44,268 nucleotides of DNA from an uncultured Lachnospiraceae bacterium. GTDB lineage: Bacteria; Bacillota; Clostridia; Lachnospirales; Lachnospiraceae. Below, one piece after another: positions 23,587 through 32,256 of the stretch; the first letter of the stretch is position 1; each line of letters begins with the position of its first letter. The stretch spans positions 1-44,268 of the forward strand of contig CANRJF010000012.1 in assembly GCA_947630855.1 (NCBI GenBank), in the 5' to 3' direction. The position numbers and the translations under genes were made by a program. The notes beneath the pieces are model-generated. The model made no database searches. It saw only the letters and a list, made by a program, of their open reading frames with translations, and was not told the DNA's origin.

Positions 23587-24375
23587 ATGAAGACAGTGCT
23601 TACCATTGCAGGGAGTGATTGCAGCGGCGGGGCAGGCATTCAGGCAGATATGAAAACCATTACCATGCATGGGCTTTATGCCATGAGCGCCATAACTGCA
23701 TTGACGGCGCAAAATACCACAGGCGTGTACGGCATTTTGGATTCTACACCGGAATTTTTGGCACAGCAGTTAGACTGTATTTTTACGGATATCTATCCGG
23801 ATGCAGTAAAAATTGGTATGGTAAGTGACGGGGCGTTGATTCATGTGATTGCCGATAAACTAAAGGAATACGGGGCAGAAAAAATAGTATTGGACCCAGT
23901 GATGGTATCCACCAGCGGTTCAAAGCTGTTAAAGGATGAGGCGGCGGCAGTATTGAAAAAAGAACTGATGCCTTTAGCGGATTTAAGTACCCCTAATATC
24001 CCGGAAGCTGAAGTGTTAAGCGGTATGAAAATCGGAACAGATAAAGATATGGAGCAGGCGGCGGCAAAGATTTCCAAGGATTACGGCAGGGCAGTTCTGG
24101 TAAAGGGAGGGCACGGAAAAAATGCGGCAAATGATGTTCTCTGGGAGAATGGAAAGGCCGTATGGTTTTTTGGAGAAAAAATACAAAATCCCAATACCCA
24201 TGGCACAGGATGTACGTTATCAAGCGCTATTGCCAGCAATCTGGCATTGGGACAGCCCTTAGCGCAGGCAGTAAAAAATGCCAAAGATTATCTGTCAGGG
24301 GCATTAAAAGCAGGTCTTGATTTAGGTAAGGGTTCCGGTCCCCTGGAGCACAATTATAAAATTAACAGGAGATAG
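23587..24375 (+). CDS. thiD: HMP/HMP-P kinase ThiD
   Basis: This 262-aa protein phosphorylates hydroxymethylpyrimidine and its phosphate to HMP-PP, the pyrimidine half of thiamine. Seen motifs are GSDCSGGAGIQADMKTI (substrate and ATP fold of the ribokinase family), KIGMVSD, LDPVMVSTSG, LVKGGHG and the catalytic/anion-hole THGTGCTLSSAIAS. The start at 23587 has GGAGGGGAG upstream. It is the first gene of thiD-thiW-thiM, with 3 nt to thiW. The length is normal. Confidence 0.95.
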   Translation: MKTVLTIAGSDCSGGAGIQADMKTITMHGLYAMSAITALTAQNTTGVYGILDSTPEFLAQQLDCIFTDIYPDAVKIGMVSDGALIHVIADKLKEYGAEKIVLDPVMVSTSGSKLLKDEAAAVLKKELMPLADLSTPNIPEAEVLSGMKIGTDKDMEQAAAKISKDYGRAVLVKGGHGKNAANDVLWENGKAVWFFGEKIQNPNTHGTGCTLSSAIASNLALGQPLAQAVKNAKDYLSGALKAGLDLGKGSGPLEHNYKINRR

Positions 24376-24378
24376 AAG

Positions 24379-24888
24379 ATGGAAAAACAAAATATAAAGA
24401 AATTAACACTAACCGGAATATTTATTGCCATTTCAGTAGTAGGTTCCATGTTTTCTTTTCCCGTATTAGGCTCAAAATGCGCTCCGGTTCAGCATTTGAT
24501 GAATATAATGGGAGCTGTATTCTTAGGGCCGGGCTATGCATTGGCGGCAGCATTTATTACAAGTATAATCCGCAATCTGCTGGGGCTTGGGACGCTTATG
24601 GCTTTTCCCGGAAGCATGTGCGGAGCGCTGCTTGCAGGAGTTTTATATTATTATGGTAAAAAGCTGCCCTATGCTTATGTGGGAGAAATTTTTGGCACAT
24701 CTGTTATCGGGGGAATATTGGCTTATCCCATTGCAAAACTGATTTTAAATAACAGTCAGGCGGCACTGTTTACATTTGTATTTCCCTTTTTTATCAGTAC
24801 CTGCGGAGGGACGATTCTGGCAATTGTTCTTGTGGGCAGCATGAAAAAAAGCGGTGTTATTGACAGGCTGATAACGGAAAATATGTAA
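24379..24888 (+). CDS. thiW: ThiW, ECF-type thiazole transporter S component
   Basis: This 169-aa membrane protein has five to six hydrophobic helices and family segments LTLTGIFIAISVVGSMFSFP, KCAPVQHLMNIMGAVFLGPG, RNLLGLGTLMAFPGSMCG and LLAGVLYYYGKKLPYAYVGE. ThiW is the substrate-binding part of an energy-coupling-factor importer for the thiazole precursor and uses shared EcfAA'T modules encoded elsewhere. Its place between thiD and thiM fits import followed by phosphorylation. AGGAGA precedes the ATG. Confidence 0.92.
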   Translation: MEKQNIKKLTLTGIFIAISVVGSMFSFPVLGSKCAPVQHLMNIMGAVFLGPGYALAAAFITSIIRNLLGLGTLMAFPGSMCGALLAGVLYYYGKKLPYAYVGEIFGTSVIGGILAYPIAKLILNNSQAALFTFVFPFFISTCGGTILAIVLVGSMKKSGVIDRLITENM

Positions 24889-24921
24889 TTTACCGGAAAG
24901 ATACATAACCTAGAGGGCGAG

Positions 24922-25758
24922 ATGGAAACAAAGATATCCTATATAAAAAAGGCGGCAGAACTTTTCAGTCAGATTCAAAAAGCAAAACCTTTGGTGCATT
25001 GTATTACCAATGGGGTGACGGTAAATGACTGTGCCAATATTCTTCTGGCAGCAGGGGCGCGGCCTACAATGGCACATCACACGAAGGAAGCGGCGGAGGT
25101 TACGGCAGGGTGTGATGCATTGGTTTGTAATTTCGGGGCTACGGATGATTATGAGGCTATGCTTCTTGCGGCAAAAGAAGCCGACGCGTTGGCACATCCC
25201 ATTATTCTTGACCCGGTGGGAGCAGGAGGCTCATCCTTCCGAAGAAAAAAGATTCGGGAATTTTTTGATAAAGTCCATGTGTCATGTATCCGGGGAAATG
25301 CATCGGAAATGCTTGCCGTTTTCCGGGATGCGGGCACTGTTGTGGGAGTTGACGCCAGGGAATCCGACGAAAAAGATGTGGAAGGGCTTATCATTCAGGC
25401 ATCTGAATTTGCCAGGGAGCATGGCTGCGTCTGTGTGATTTCCGGCAGGACAGATATTATCACCGATGGAAATAAAGAGGTTCTTATTAAAAACGGAAGT
25501 CCTCTTATGTCAAAGATTACGGGTTCGGGCTGTATGTCCACAGCCCTGTTAGGAGCTTTTTTTGCCCTGGAGAAAAGCATGACTGCCGGGGCGGCAGTCC
25601 CTGTTGTTATGGGAATTGCCGGGGAACTTGCAGAGAAGGAATGCCAAAAAGAGCATAGCGGCACCATGAGTTTTAAAATGCATATGATTGACAGGATTTC
25701 CCTGTTGGAAGAAAATGATATTATAAAATATGGGAAATTGGAGATAAACAAGGATTAA
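24922..25758 (+). CDS. thiM: Hydroxyethylthiazole kinase ThiM
   Basis: This 278-aa protein phosphorylates hydroxyethylthiazole to HET-P. Motifs include PLVHCITNGVTVNDCANILL, GARPTMAHHTKEA, IILDPVGAGGSSFRR, IRGNASEML and the anion-hole GSGCMSTALLGAF. The catalytic Cys of GSGC is present. It is preceded by a 33-nt gap from thiW with GAGGGCGAG as ribosome site, and followed 15 nt later by a mini-gene. thiE, which joins both halves, is not in the window. Confidence 0.95.
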   Translation: METKISYIKKAAELFSQIQKAKPLVHCITNGVTVNDCANILLAAGARPTMAHHTKEAAEVTAGCDALVCNFGATDDYEAMLLAAKEADALAHPIILDPVGAGGSSFRRKKIREFFDKVHVSCIRGNASEMLAVFRDAGTVVGVDARESDEKDVEGLIIQASEFAREHGCVCVISGRTDIITDGNKEVLIKNGSPLMSKITGSGCMSTALLGAFFALEKSMTAGAAVPVVMGIAGELAEKECQKEHSGTMSFKMHMIDRISLLEENDIIKYGKLEINKD

Positions 25759-25773
25759 GTCAGGAGGTATAAC

Positions 25774-26025
25774 ATGAAAAAAATTGGAATGGTTGCGGCA
25801 GGTATTTTAGGAGTTATTTTTCTTGGAGCAGGAGCGGCAGCAAAGTATATAGAGAAAAAAGGGGCGGTGTCGGTTTCTGTTATTGGAAGCGGGGATGGCC
25901 CTACCAGCATTTTTCTGGCAGGAAGTCTGGGCGATGTACGTACTTTTGGCATGGGGTTAATAGGCGCGGGACTGTGCTGTTTATTGATTCTGCTGATTTT
26001 GGCGTTGAAAAATCATAAATCTTAA
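25774..26025 (+). CDS. Two-helix mini-protein with OadB-like motif
   Basis: This 83-aa protein has an N-terminal hydrophobic helix (IGMVAAGILGVIFLGAGAAA), a short outer loop with VSVIGSGDGPTSIFLAG, and a second helix (GLIGAGLCCLLILLILAL). IGxxDGPTSIF is the conserved signature of the beta subunits of Na+-translocating decarboxylases (OadB/GcdB/MmdB), which are 10-helix proteins of ~400 aa; here it stands alone. AGGAGGT precedes the ATG. It lies 15 nt after thiM, probably cotranscribed. It may be an accessory subunit or a relic. Confidence 0.75.
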   Translation: MKKIGMVAAGILGVIFLGAGAAAKYIEKKGAVSVSVIGSGDGPTSIFLAGSLGDVRTFGMGLIGAGLCCLLILLILALKNHKS

Positions 26026-26043
26026 AGAGGAGAGAAAAAAATA

Positions 26044-26072
26044 TTGCCAAATGACAGATTTCATACTAAAAT
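26044..26072 (+). promoter_or_regulatory. Sigma-A promoter of gdhA
   Basis: TTGCCA, 17-bp spacer, TAAAAT; the -10 ends 45 nt before the gdhA ATG. Confidence 0.65.
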
Positions 26073-26099
26073 GATAAAGGCATGTAGTAAGTTTTTTAG

Positions 26100-27452
<1,353 letters not shown>

Positions 27453-27482
27453 GGTATATATTAGAAATTCAATAAAATCAGA

Positions 27483-27511
27483 TTGTCTGAGCATAAAGAT
27501 TATGGTACACT
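27483..27511 (+). promoter_or_regulatory. Promoter of the small-toxin mRNA
   Basis: TTGTCT, 17-bp spacer, TACACT, ~90 bp upstream of the toxin ATG. This gives a long toxin leader, as usual for type I toxins. Confidence 0.55.
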
Positions 27512-27600
27512 ACCAACATGAGAAGTAATCAAATACAAGTTTAGCCATGCTAAAGCTGGTGGCAGCCTCCCATACTTGAAAAAGAGGGGAGGTGGTGCTG

Positions 27601-27696
27601 ATGGATACATACGAAGTCCTTAGCCTGTTATTTTTGGGCGGTTCGTTCCTCGTGGCACTGCTTGCCTATATAGATAGGAACAACAAGCGAAAATAA
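27601..27696 (+). CDS. Type I holin-like membrane toxin (31 aa)
   Basis: The 31-residue peptide MDTYEVLSLLFLGGSFLVAL... ends IDRNNKRK: a short acidic start, one hydrophobic helix and a basic tail. This is the pattern of the TxpA-like/putative holin-like toxin family, which insert in the membrane. GGAGGTGGT lies ~10 nt upstream of the ATG. The mRNA 3' end overlaps a convergent small RNA, and a 12-bp inverted repeat (27558-27569 with 27748-27759) can fold the leader with the 3' region. It is too short for standard gene callers. Confidence 0.8.
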   Translation: MDTYEVLSLLFLGGSFLVALLAYIDRNNKRK

Positions 27697-27781
27697 ATAA
27701 GCCACCTTTGTCTTAGCCGGACAGGTGACTTATTTTAATCATCTCACGAGGCTGCCACCTTGTAGGTGGTTGCTTCTCTTT
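27691..27781 (-). ncRNA. RatA-like antitoxin RNA
   Basis: The transcript starts near 27781 from a consensus promoter and ends in the hairpin CCACC...GGTGA flanked by AATAAG and CTTATT, which serves as terminator on both strands. It overlaps the toxin mRNA 3' end (stop codon included). A related RNA without toxin lies at 9661-9756. Confidence 0.7.
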
Positions 27782-27787
27782 ATGTTT

Positions 27788-27816
27788 ATTATAGTATGCT
27801 TCAGATAAATTTTCAA
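27788..27816 (-). promoter_or_regulatory. Sigma-A promoter of the antitoxin RNA
   Basis: TTGAAA, 17-bp spacer, TATAAT on the minus strand; it is the closest to consensus in the window, as expected for an abundant antisense RNA. Confidence 0.8.
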
Positions 27817-27865
27817 GGAGAAAATTGAAGATAGTTAATATGATAAAGTAAATGTTACCATTCAT

Positions 27866-27960
27866 GGCCTAACCGCTCACTTGCTGAGCGGTAGGCCCAG
27901 AACATGATTCAAGTGTGAGCAAGCCCCAATTTGCGAAGCAAATTCTTAAAATGGGCTTGC
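27866..27960 (+). repeat. Structured repeat, divergent copy with changed stems
   Basis: Hairpin 1 is GGCCTAACCGCTC-ACTTGCT-GAGCGGTAGGCC, the linker contains AGAACATGATTC, and hairpin 2 is GCAAGCCC...GGGCTTGC with inner AATTT-GCGAAGC-AAATT. Both loops are those of the 22144 and 31483 copies but the stem bases differ with pairing kept. It lies between the toxin locus and the araC terminator. Confidence 0.7.
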
Positions 27961-27967
27961 GAAGTTG

Positions 27968-28007
27968 CAATTCACGGTCTAACCGCTTGCGGTTAGACCG
28001 TGAATTG
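27968..28007 (-). terminator. 19-bp perfect hairpin after the AraC gene
   Basis: CAATTCACGGTCTAACCGC and its exact complement are separated by two bases. It ends 6 nt past the AraC gene stop. There is no clear T run, so it may end transcripts by structure or be part of the adjoining repeat. Confidence 0.55.
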
Positions 28008-28013
28008 TAATAT

Positions 28014-28880
28014 TCATTCCGGCACATGCATAGAAAACCGAAACTCCCTGGGAGAGACCCCCCTTGCCCTCTTAAAGGCATCCCCGAAATAATTTCCATT
28101 GGAAAACCCACAGGTTAAAGCAATTTCCGTAACAGTCATATTCGTTGTCAGAAGCAGTTCTTTCCCATCTTCTATCCGTACATGAGTCAAATATTCCTTA
28201 AATCCTATTCCCACAGTCTGATGAAACTTCCTGGAAAACCATGCCGGACTCATATGTGCAGTTTCCGCCACAGATTTTAAGGTCAAAGGTTCCCTGTGAT
28301 GGGCATAAATATACTGGGCTGCCTGTTGGATAATGGCGTCCCCGGCATCTAACATTTGAACAGGCTGCTCAATATCCTGACAACGCCCCAGAAAGGAAAG
28401 AAGCTGGAAAAGAAAGCTTTTCATCTGGATTTTAGAATAAGGGTCTTTTGATAAAGTTTCTTTTAACATTTGGGAAAAAAGCTGTTCTATATAGTCCTGG
28501 CGGTTTGCAGGAATGGATAATTTATGCCTGGAAAAAATGGAGTCAACCCCCTCTTTGGAACACTGGGAGGTAAAATATTCTATAAATTCAGGAATAAAAT
28601 TAACGGTAAACCGTTTTGCATACTGACCGGGGCCATATGTAGTTTTGTGAAGCTGGTAAGGGGAAAGCATAATCATATCCCCGGGGGAAAGGTAAAAAAG
28701 GGTGTGGTTAATAAACATTTTTGAATTGCCTGAAATTAAATAGTACAATTCATAGTAAGGATGGTAATGAGGTGTTCCCATGTCAAAGGCAGGGGAACGC
28801 TGGGCACGGTCCACCATAAATTCATGTACAATATTCCGGTATCTTCCCTCTGTTTTCATAAATCCTTTCTTTTCTTCCAT
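28014..28880 (-). CDS. AraC-family regulator with cupin domain
   Basis: In this 288-aa protein an N-terminal AraC-type cupin (about 25-150) has HYHPYYELYYLISGNSKMFI and LSPGDMIMLSPYQLHKTTYG. A C-terminal double HTH (about 185-285) has EPLTLKSVAETAHMSPAWFS, RKFHQTVGIGFKEYLTHVRI and VTEIALTCGFSNGNYFGDAF. It binds an effector, often a sugar, and DNA. GGGAGA lies 7 nt before the ATG. It is divergent from the MATE gene with 142 bp between them, so it is probably its activator. Confidence 0.92.
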   Translation of the reverse strand: MEEKKGFMKTEGRYRNIVHEFMVDRAQRSPAFDMGTPHYHPYYELYYLISGNSKMFINHTLFYLSPGDMIMLSPYQLHKTTYGPGQYAKRFTVNFIPEFIEYFTSQCSKEGVDSIFSRHKLSIPANRQDYIEQLFSQMLKETLSKDPYSKIQMKSFLFQLLSFLGRCQDIEQPVQMLDAGDAIIQQAAQYIYAHHREPLTLKSVAETAHMSPAWFSRKFHQTVGIGFKEYLTHVRIEDGKELLLTTNMTVTEIALTCGFSNGNYFGDAFKRARGVSPREFRFSMHVPE

Positions 28881-29022
28881 AAAATATCTCCCTAATAAGA
28901 CAAAAAATCTGTAATATAACGAAAAAATCCCAATAAAAACAGTATCATTCCTTTTATTTTTGTTATATCATAGGTCTTGCCTATTTGTAAAGAATAACAT
29001 TACAATTACGGAGGAAAGAGTT

Positions 29023-30420
29023 ATGCAGGCATCATTATCAAAAAAGGATGAAAAATTTCGGGAATTTTCCCTAAACGGCCCTATGGGGAAAGTAGTGTTA
29101 CACGTAGGGATTCCCCTGGCATTGTACCAGAGTTTAAACCAGCTTTTCAAAATATTGGACAGTTTAATGGCGGCACATATCAGTGCGTCCACAGTGTCGG
29201 CAGTGTCCTATTTATCCCAGATAAACCTGATGTTATCCGCCCTTGGCGGAGGACTTGCCGTGGGGGCAAGCATTAAGGTAAGCCAGGCATACGGGGCGGG
29301 GGATTTTGAACTGGTAAAACGCCGGGTAAGCACATTGTTTGCCATGTGTGCCCTCCTTGGGGGAGGACTGCTGCTTATCCTTGTGCCCTTTACCCCTCAG
29401 TTCCTCCGGCTTATGAACACGCCGGAGGAATTTATTACAGAAGGAAGCACTTATTTTATACTGGAATTGTTTGCACTTGTGATTATCTTCTTTAACAATG
29501 TGTACATAGCCATAGAGCGGGCAAGGGGCAATTCCAGACGAATCCTGTATTTAAATATGGCGGTAATCGTTGTAAAATTCTGTCTTACCGCATGGTTTGT
29601 CTATGGTTTAAACGGAGATATTAACATGATATCCATTGCCACAATCCTTTCCCAGCTTGTAATGTTTGGGGCGGCAATTATCAATTTAAATCAGGGAGAT
29701 AATGCTTTCGGATTTTCGTTAAAGGCAATTTCCTTTAAAGGAGAAGTGATAAAGCCCATGATTCGCCTGTCGTTTCCTGTAATAGTGGAGAAAGCGGCAT
29801 TTGCCATGGGGAAAGTGGTGGTAAATTCCATGAGTACCGTCTACGGCTCCCTTACGGTAGGGGCCCTTGGAATTTCCAATAACATTGGCGGGATTACCAC
29901 TACGCCGCAGAATGGATTTCAGGAGGGAGGCTCCGCCATTATCAGCCAGAACCTTGGCGCAGAAAAACCGAAACGGGCATTTTCGGCTTTTAAATGGACA
30001 CTGGTAATCAATATAGGAATCGGAGCGGTATTCATGAGCTTATCCCTGTTATTTTTACCGCTCATGTCCCGTTTTTTTGCCGGTGACAATGTGGAATTTG
30101 CAGAGATGATTTCAGAAATCTACCGTTTGGAGGCATTAGGCGCCATTCCTTTGGGGGTAAATGCGGCAGTACTGGGATTGCTTTACGGATTCGGAAAAAC
30201 AAAAATTACCCTGTTTATGAATTTCTGCCGTGTGTTTGTGTTTCGTGTGCCTGTGCTGTGGGCATTACAGCAGTTTACAACCCTTGGGAACGTAAGCGCA
30301 GGCATTGTTATGGCTGTGAGCAATATTGCCACCGGTACGCTGGCAGCAGTGATTGCGTTGATTGAAGTGAGAAAAATCTGCCGGGAATATAATATTAGAT
30401 TTTTTAGGGTGAAAGGGTAA
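29023..30420 (+). CDS. MATE-family efflux transporter
   Basis: This 465-aa protein has twelve hydrophobic segments in two homologous halves: ILDSLMAAHISASTVSAVSY, LGGGLAVGASIKVSQAYGAG, and in the second half TTPQNGFQEGGSAIISQNLG, which are MATE signatures. It exports cationic drugs or metabolites in exchange for Na+ or H+. GGAGGAA precedes the ATG at 29023; the frame from 28960 lacks an SD. Control by the divergent AraC regulator is likely. Confidence 0.93.
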   Translation: MQASLSKKDEKFREFSLNGPMGKVVLHVGIPLALYQSLNQLFKILDSLMAAHISASTVSAVSYLSQINLMLSALGGGLAVGASIKVSQAYGAGDFELVKRRVSTLFAMCALLGGGLLLILVPFTPQFLRLMNTPEEFITEGSTYFILELFALVIIFFNNVYIAIERARGNSRRILYLNMAVIVVKFCLTAWFVYGLNGDINMISIATILSQLVMFGAAIINLNQGDNAFGFSLKAISFKGEVIKPMIRLSFPVIVEKAAFAMGKVVVNSMSTVYGSLTVGALGISNNIGGITTTPQNGFQEGGSAIISQNLGAEKPKRAFSAFKWTLVINIGIGAVFMSLSLLFLPLMSRFFAGDNVEFAEMISEIYRLEALGAIPLGVNAAVLGLLYGFGKTKITLFMNFCRVFVFRVPVLWALQQFTTLGNVSAGIVMAVSNIATGTLAAVIALIEVRKICREYNIRFFRVKG

Positions 30421-30441
30421 CAGTATCTCAAAATATATGAT

Positions 30442-30520
30442 AAAATTATACCCGTGAGCGATTTGCCAACAGGTATTCTCTGTTTCCTAAAAAACAGCAA
30501 ATCATTTGGCAAATGTGTAT
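30442..30520 (-). repeat. 84-bp palindromic repeat, copy B (inverted)
   Basis: Read on the minus strand it gives ATACACATTTGCCAAATG, GCTGTTT...AGAGAATACCTGTTGG, and GCTCACGGGTATAATTTT, as in 7580-7663. The right stem arm is shortened here (the ATTTG of ATCATTTGGC is missing). It lies in the 144-bp gap between the MATE and nudC genes. Confidence 0.75.
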
Positions 30521-30564
30521 GCTCTGGAGTATAATAGGAACACAAAGAATGGGAGGAATCATAT

Positions 30565-31413
30565 ATGATACAGGATATTGCACCTCATAAATATCATGTG
30601 GCATATGAAAATGTGAAGCCGCAGCCTTTGGATACCATGCTGATATACAAAGAAGGCGGCATCTTATGCAGGGAAGAAGAGGGGCAGGCATATTACCCTC
30701 TGGCAGAGGACATAGAACAGGTTTATCCTGATGTTTTAAAAGCAGGAAGGTACTTATTTACCATAGATGAGATTCGCTATTTTGATTTGCCACAGGAGGC
30801 TCTTAAACCTTTTGGCAGTTGGCAGTATCTGCCAAAAGATAAAATCCGCCAGATGCGCCCTATGTGGAAAGCCTTTGCAGGGATTACAGGGTTTCAGCTC
30901 CACAACTGGTACGGGGAAAATAAGTTTTGCGGAAATTGCGGCAATAAAATGATAGAGCATCAAAAGGAGCGTGCCATGACATGCCCGTCATGCGGTCATA
31001 TAAGCTATCCTCAGATTTGCCCCAGCGTTATTGTGGCAATTACAGACGGTGAGAAGCTCCTTATGACAAAATATGCCGACAGTCATAGCAGTTTTCGAAG
31101 ATATGCGCTGGTGGCAGGATATAATGAAATTGGAGAAAGTTTAGAAGACACTGTGCGCCGGGAAGTTATGGAGGAAGTGGGTCTTAGGGTAAAAAATATT
31201 CGTTATTATAAAAGCCAGCCCTGGAGTTTTTCCGGGGCATTGCTTGTGGGATTTATCTGTGAAGTGGATGGCAGCAGGGATATTGTATTAGACAGGGAAG
31301 AATTGTCCGTTGCGGAATGGTTTAAAAGAGACGAAATGCCAAAAGAGCGTTCCAACGCCGAAATCAGCCTTACCGGAGAAATGATGCAGGCATTTGAAGA
31401 CGGAATTTTTTAA
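30565..31413 (+). CDS. nudC: NAD+ diphosphatase NudC
   Basis: In this 282-aa protein the N-terminal domain is followed by a four-Cys zinc ribbon (FCGNCGNKM and CPSCGHISYP) and the Nudix box GYNEIGESLEDTVRREVMEEVG fitting GX5EX7REUXEEXG (given here without break only over its core: RREVMEEVG). The NADH-specific SQPWSFSGAL follows. The enzyme splits NAD(H) to NMN(H) and AMP and can remove NAD caps from RNA. GGGAGGAA lies before the ATG. All key residues are present. Confidence 0.94.
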   Translation: MIQDIAPHKYHVAYENVKPQPLDTMLIYKEGGILCREEEGQAYYPLAEDIEQVYPDVLKAGRYLFTIDEIRYFDLPQEALKPFGSWQYLPKDKIRQMRPMWKAFAGITGFQLHNWYGENKFCGNCGNKMIEHQKERAMTCPSCGHISYPQICPSVIVAITDGEKLLMTKYADSHSSFRRYALVAGYNEIGESLEDTVRREVMEEVGLRVKNIRYYKSQPWSFSGALLVGFICEVDGSRDIVLDREELSVAEWFKRDEMPKERSNAEISLTGEMMQAFEDGIF

Positions 31414-31420
31414 AAATTGT

Positions 31421-31449
31421 TTGAGTTTCTTTCCATATAGCGTTATACT
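31421..31449 (+). promoter_or_regulatory. Sigma-A promoter of the signal peptidase gene
   Basis: TTGAGT, 17-bp spacer, TATACT; the transcript should start near 31456, giving a ~174-nt leader that contains the structured repeat. Confidence 0.7.
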
Positions 31450-31482
31450 AATGTGAGTGGTTTGAATAGAAGTAGAAAGGAT

Positions 31483-31614
31483 GTAACTGTTCAGGACAGC
31501 CTCAAACACTTGCTGTTTGAGGCGTAAGAATTTGATTCGGGCGTGCAAAAATGCCATCGCGAAGCGATTTTCATGCATTTTTGCATTGTATCTGTGAGGG
31601 TACTGAACAGATAC
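31483..31614 (+). repeat. Structured repeat copy in the signal peptidase leader
   Basis: The outer stem is GTAACTGTTCAG / CTGAACAGATAC. Hairpin 1 is GCCTCAAAC-ACTTGCT-GTTTGAGGC (31499-31523). The linker has AGAATTTGATTC. Hairpin 2 has TGCAAAAATGC / GCATTTTTGCA enclosing ATCGCGAAGCGAT. It ends 15 nt before the ATG at 31630, so its closing arm adjoins the ribosome site. Confidence 0.85.
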
Positions 31615-31629
31615 GAAAGGATTTCGGCA

Positions 31630-32199
31630 ATGACGAAGGAAAGTGCAAAGGATAGAAAAGTAAGGGAACAATCGGCGGTGAGGGAAATCTTGAGTTGGTT
31701 CATTACAATTATACTGGCAATAGCGGCGGCTTTAATCATTAAAAATTTCATTATTATCAATGCCAATATTCCCTCCGGCTCTATGGAAAATACCATAATG
31801 ACTCATGACAGGATATTTGGCTTCCGGCTGGCATATAAGGATAAAGCGCCAAAACGGGGAGATATTATCATATTTAAATACCCTGACAATGAAGAAGAGA
31901 ATTATGTAAAGCGTATTATAGGGCTTCCCGGAGAAACGATTACCATTGAAAACGCCCAGGTTTATATTAACGGCTCTCCTGTTCCCTTAGAGGAAAATTA
32001 TCTGAAAGAAGAGTGGACAGTTGCCACAGGCCCTTTTACATTTGAAATTCCCGAGGACAGTTACCTGGTTTTGGGAGATAACAGGAACAATTCTTTGGAT
32101 GCCAGGTATTGGGAAAATAAATATGTCAGCGCAGATAAGATTTTAGGGAAAGCAATTTTCCGTTATTATCCGGTGTCTACTGCAGGGTCGCTATACTGA
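31630..32199 (+). CDS. lepB: Signal peptidase I
   Basis: In this 189-aa protein one N-terminal TM helix (WFITIILAIAAALIIKNFII) is followed by the catalytic domain: box B with the nucleophile NIPSGSMENTI, box C RGDIIIFKYP, box D with the general-base Lys in YVKRIIGLPGETI, and box E GDNRNNSLDARYW. It cleaves Sec signal peptides at the outer membrane face. The start at 31630 follows AAAGG 9 nt upstream; a frame start at 31543 would read through the structured repeat. The leader repeat suggests post-transcriptional control. Confidence 0.95.
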   Translation: MTKESAKDRKVREQSAVREILSWFITIILAIAAALIIKNFIIINANIPSGSMENTIMTHDRIFGFRLAYKDKAPKRGDIIIFKYPDNEEENYVKRIIGLPGETITIENAQVYINGSPVPLEENYLKEEWTVATGPFTFEIPEDSYLVLGDNRNNSLDARYWENKYVSADKILGKAIFRYYPVSTAGSLY

Positions 32200-32210
32200 C
32201 GGAATATAAA

Positions 32211-32246
32211 AAACGTGTAACTTTATAATCAGTTACACGTTTTTCT
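32211..32246 (+). terminator. Terminator between signal peptidase and LTA synthase
   Basis: AAACGTGTAAC pairs with GTTACACGTTT followed by TTC TTT. It lies between the convergent genes and can work both ways (A run on the other side). Confidence 0.85.
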
Positions 32247-32256
32247 TTAACATTTT

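Noticed and set aside
31543-31629. Longer N-terminus of signal peptidase I
   Set aside because: It would translate the structured repeat; the ATG at 31630 has an SD and gives the normal family length.
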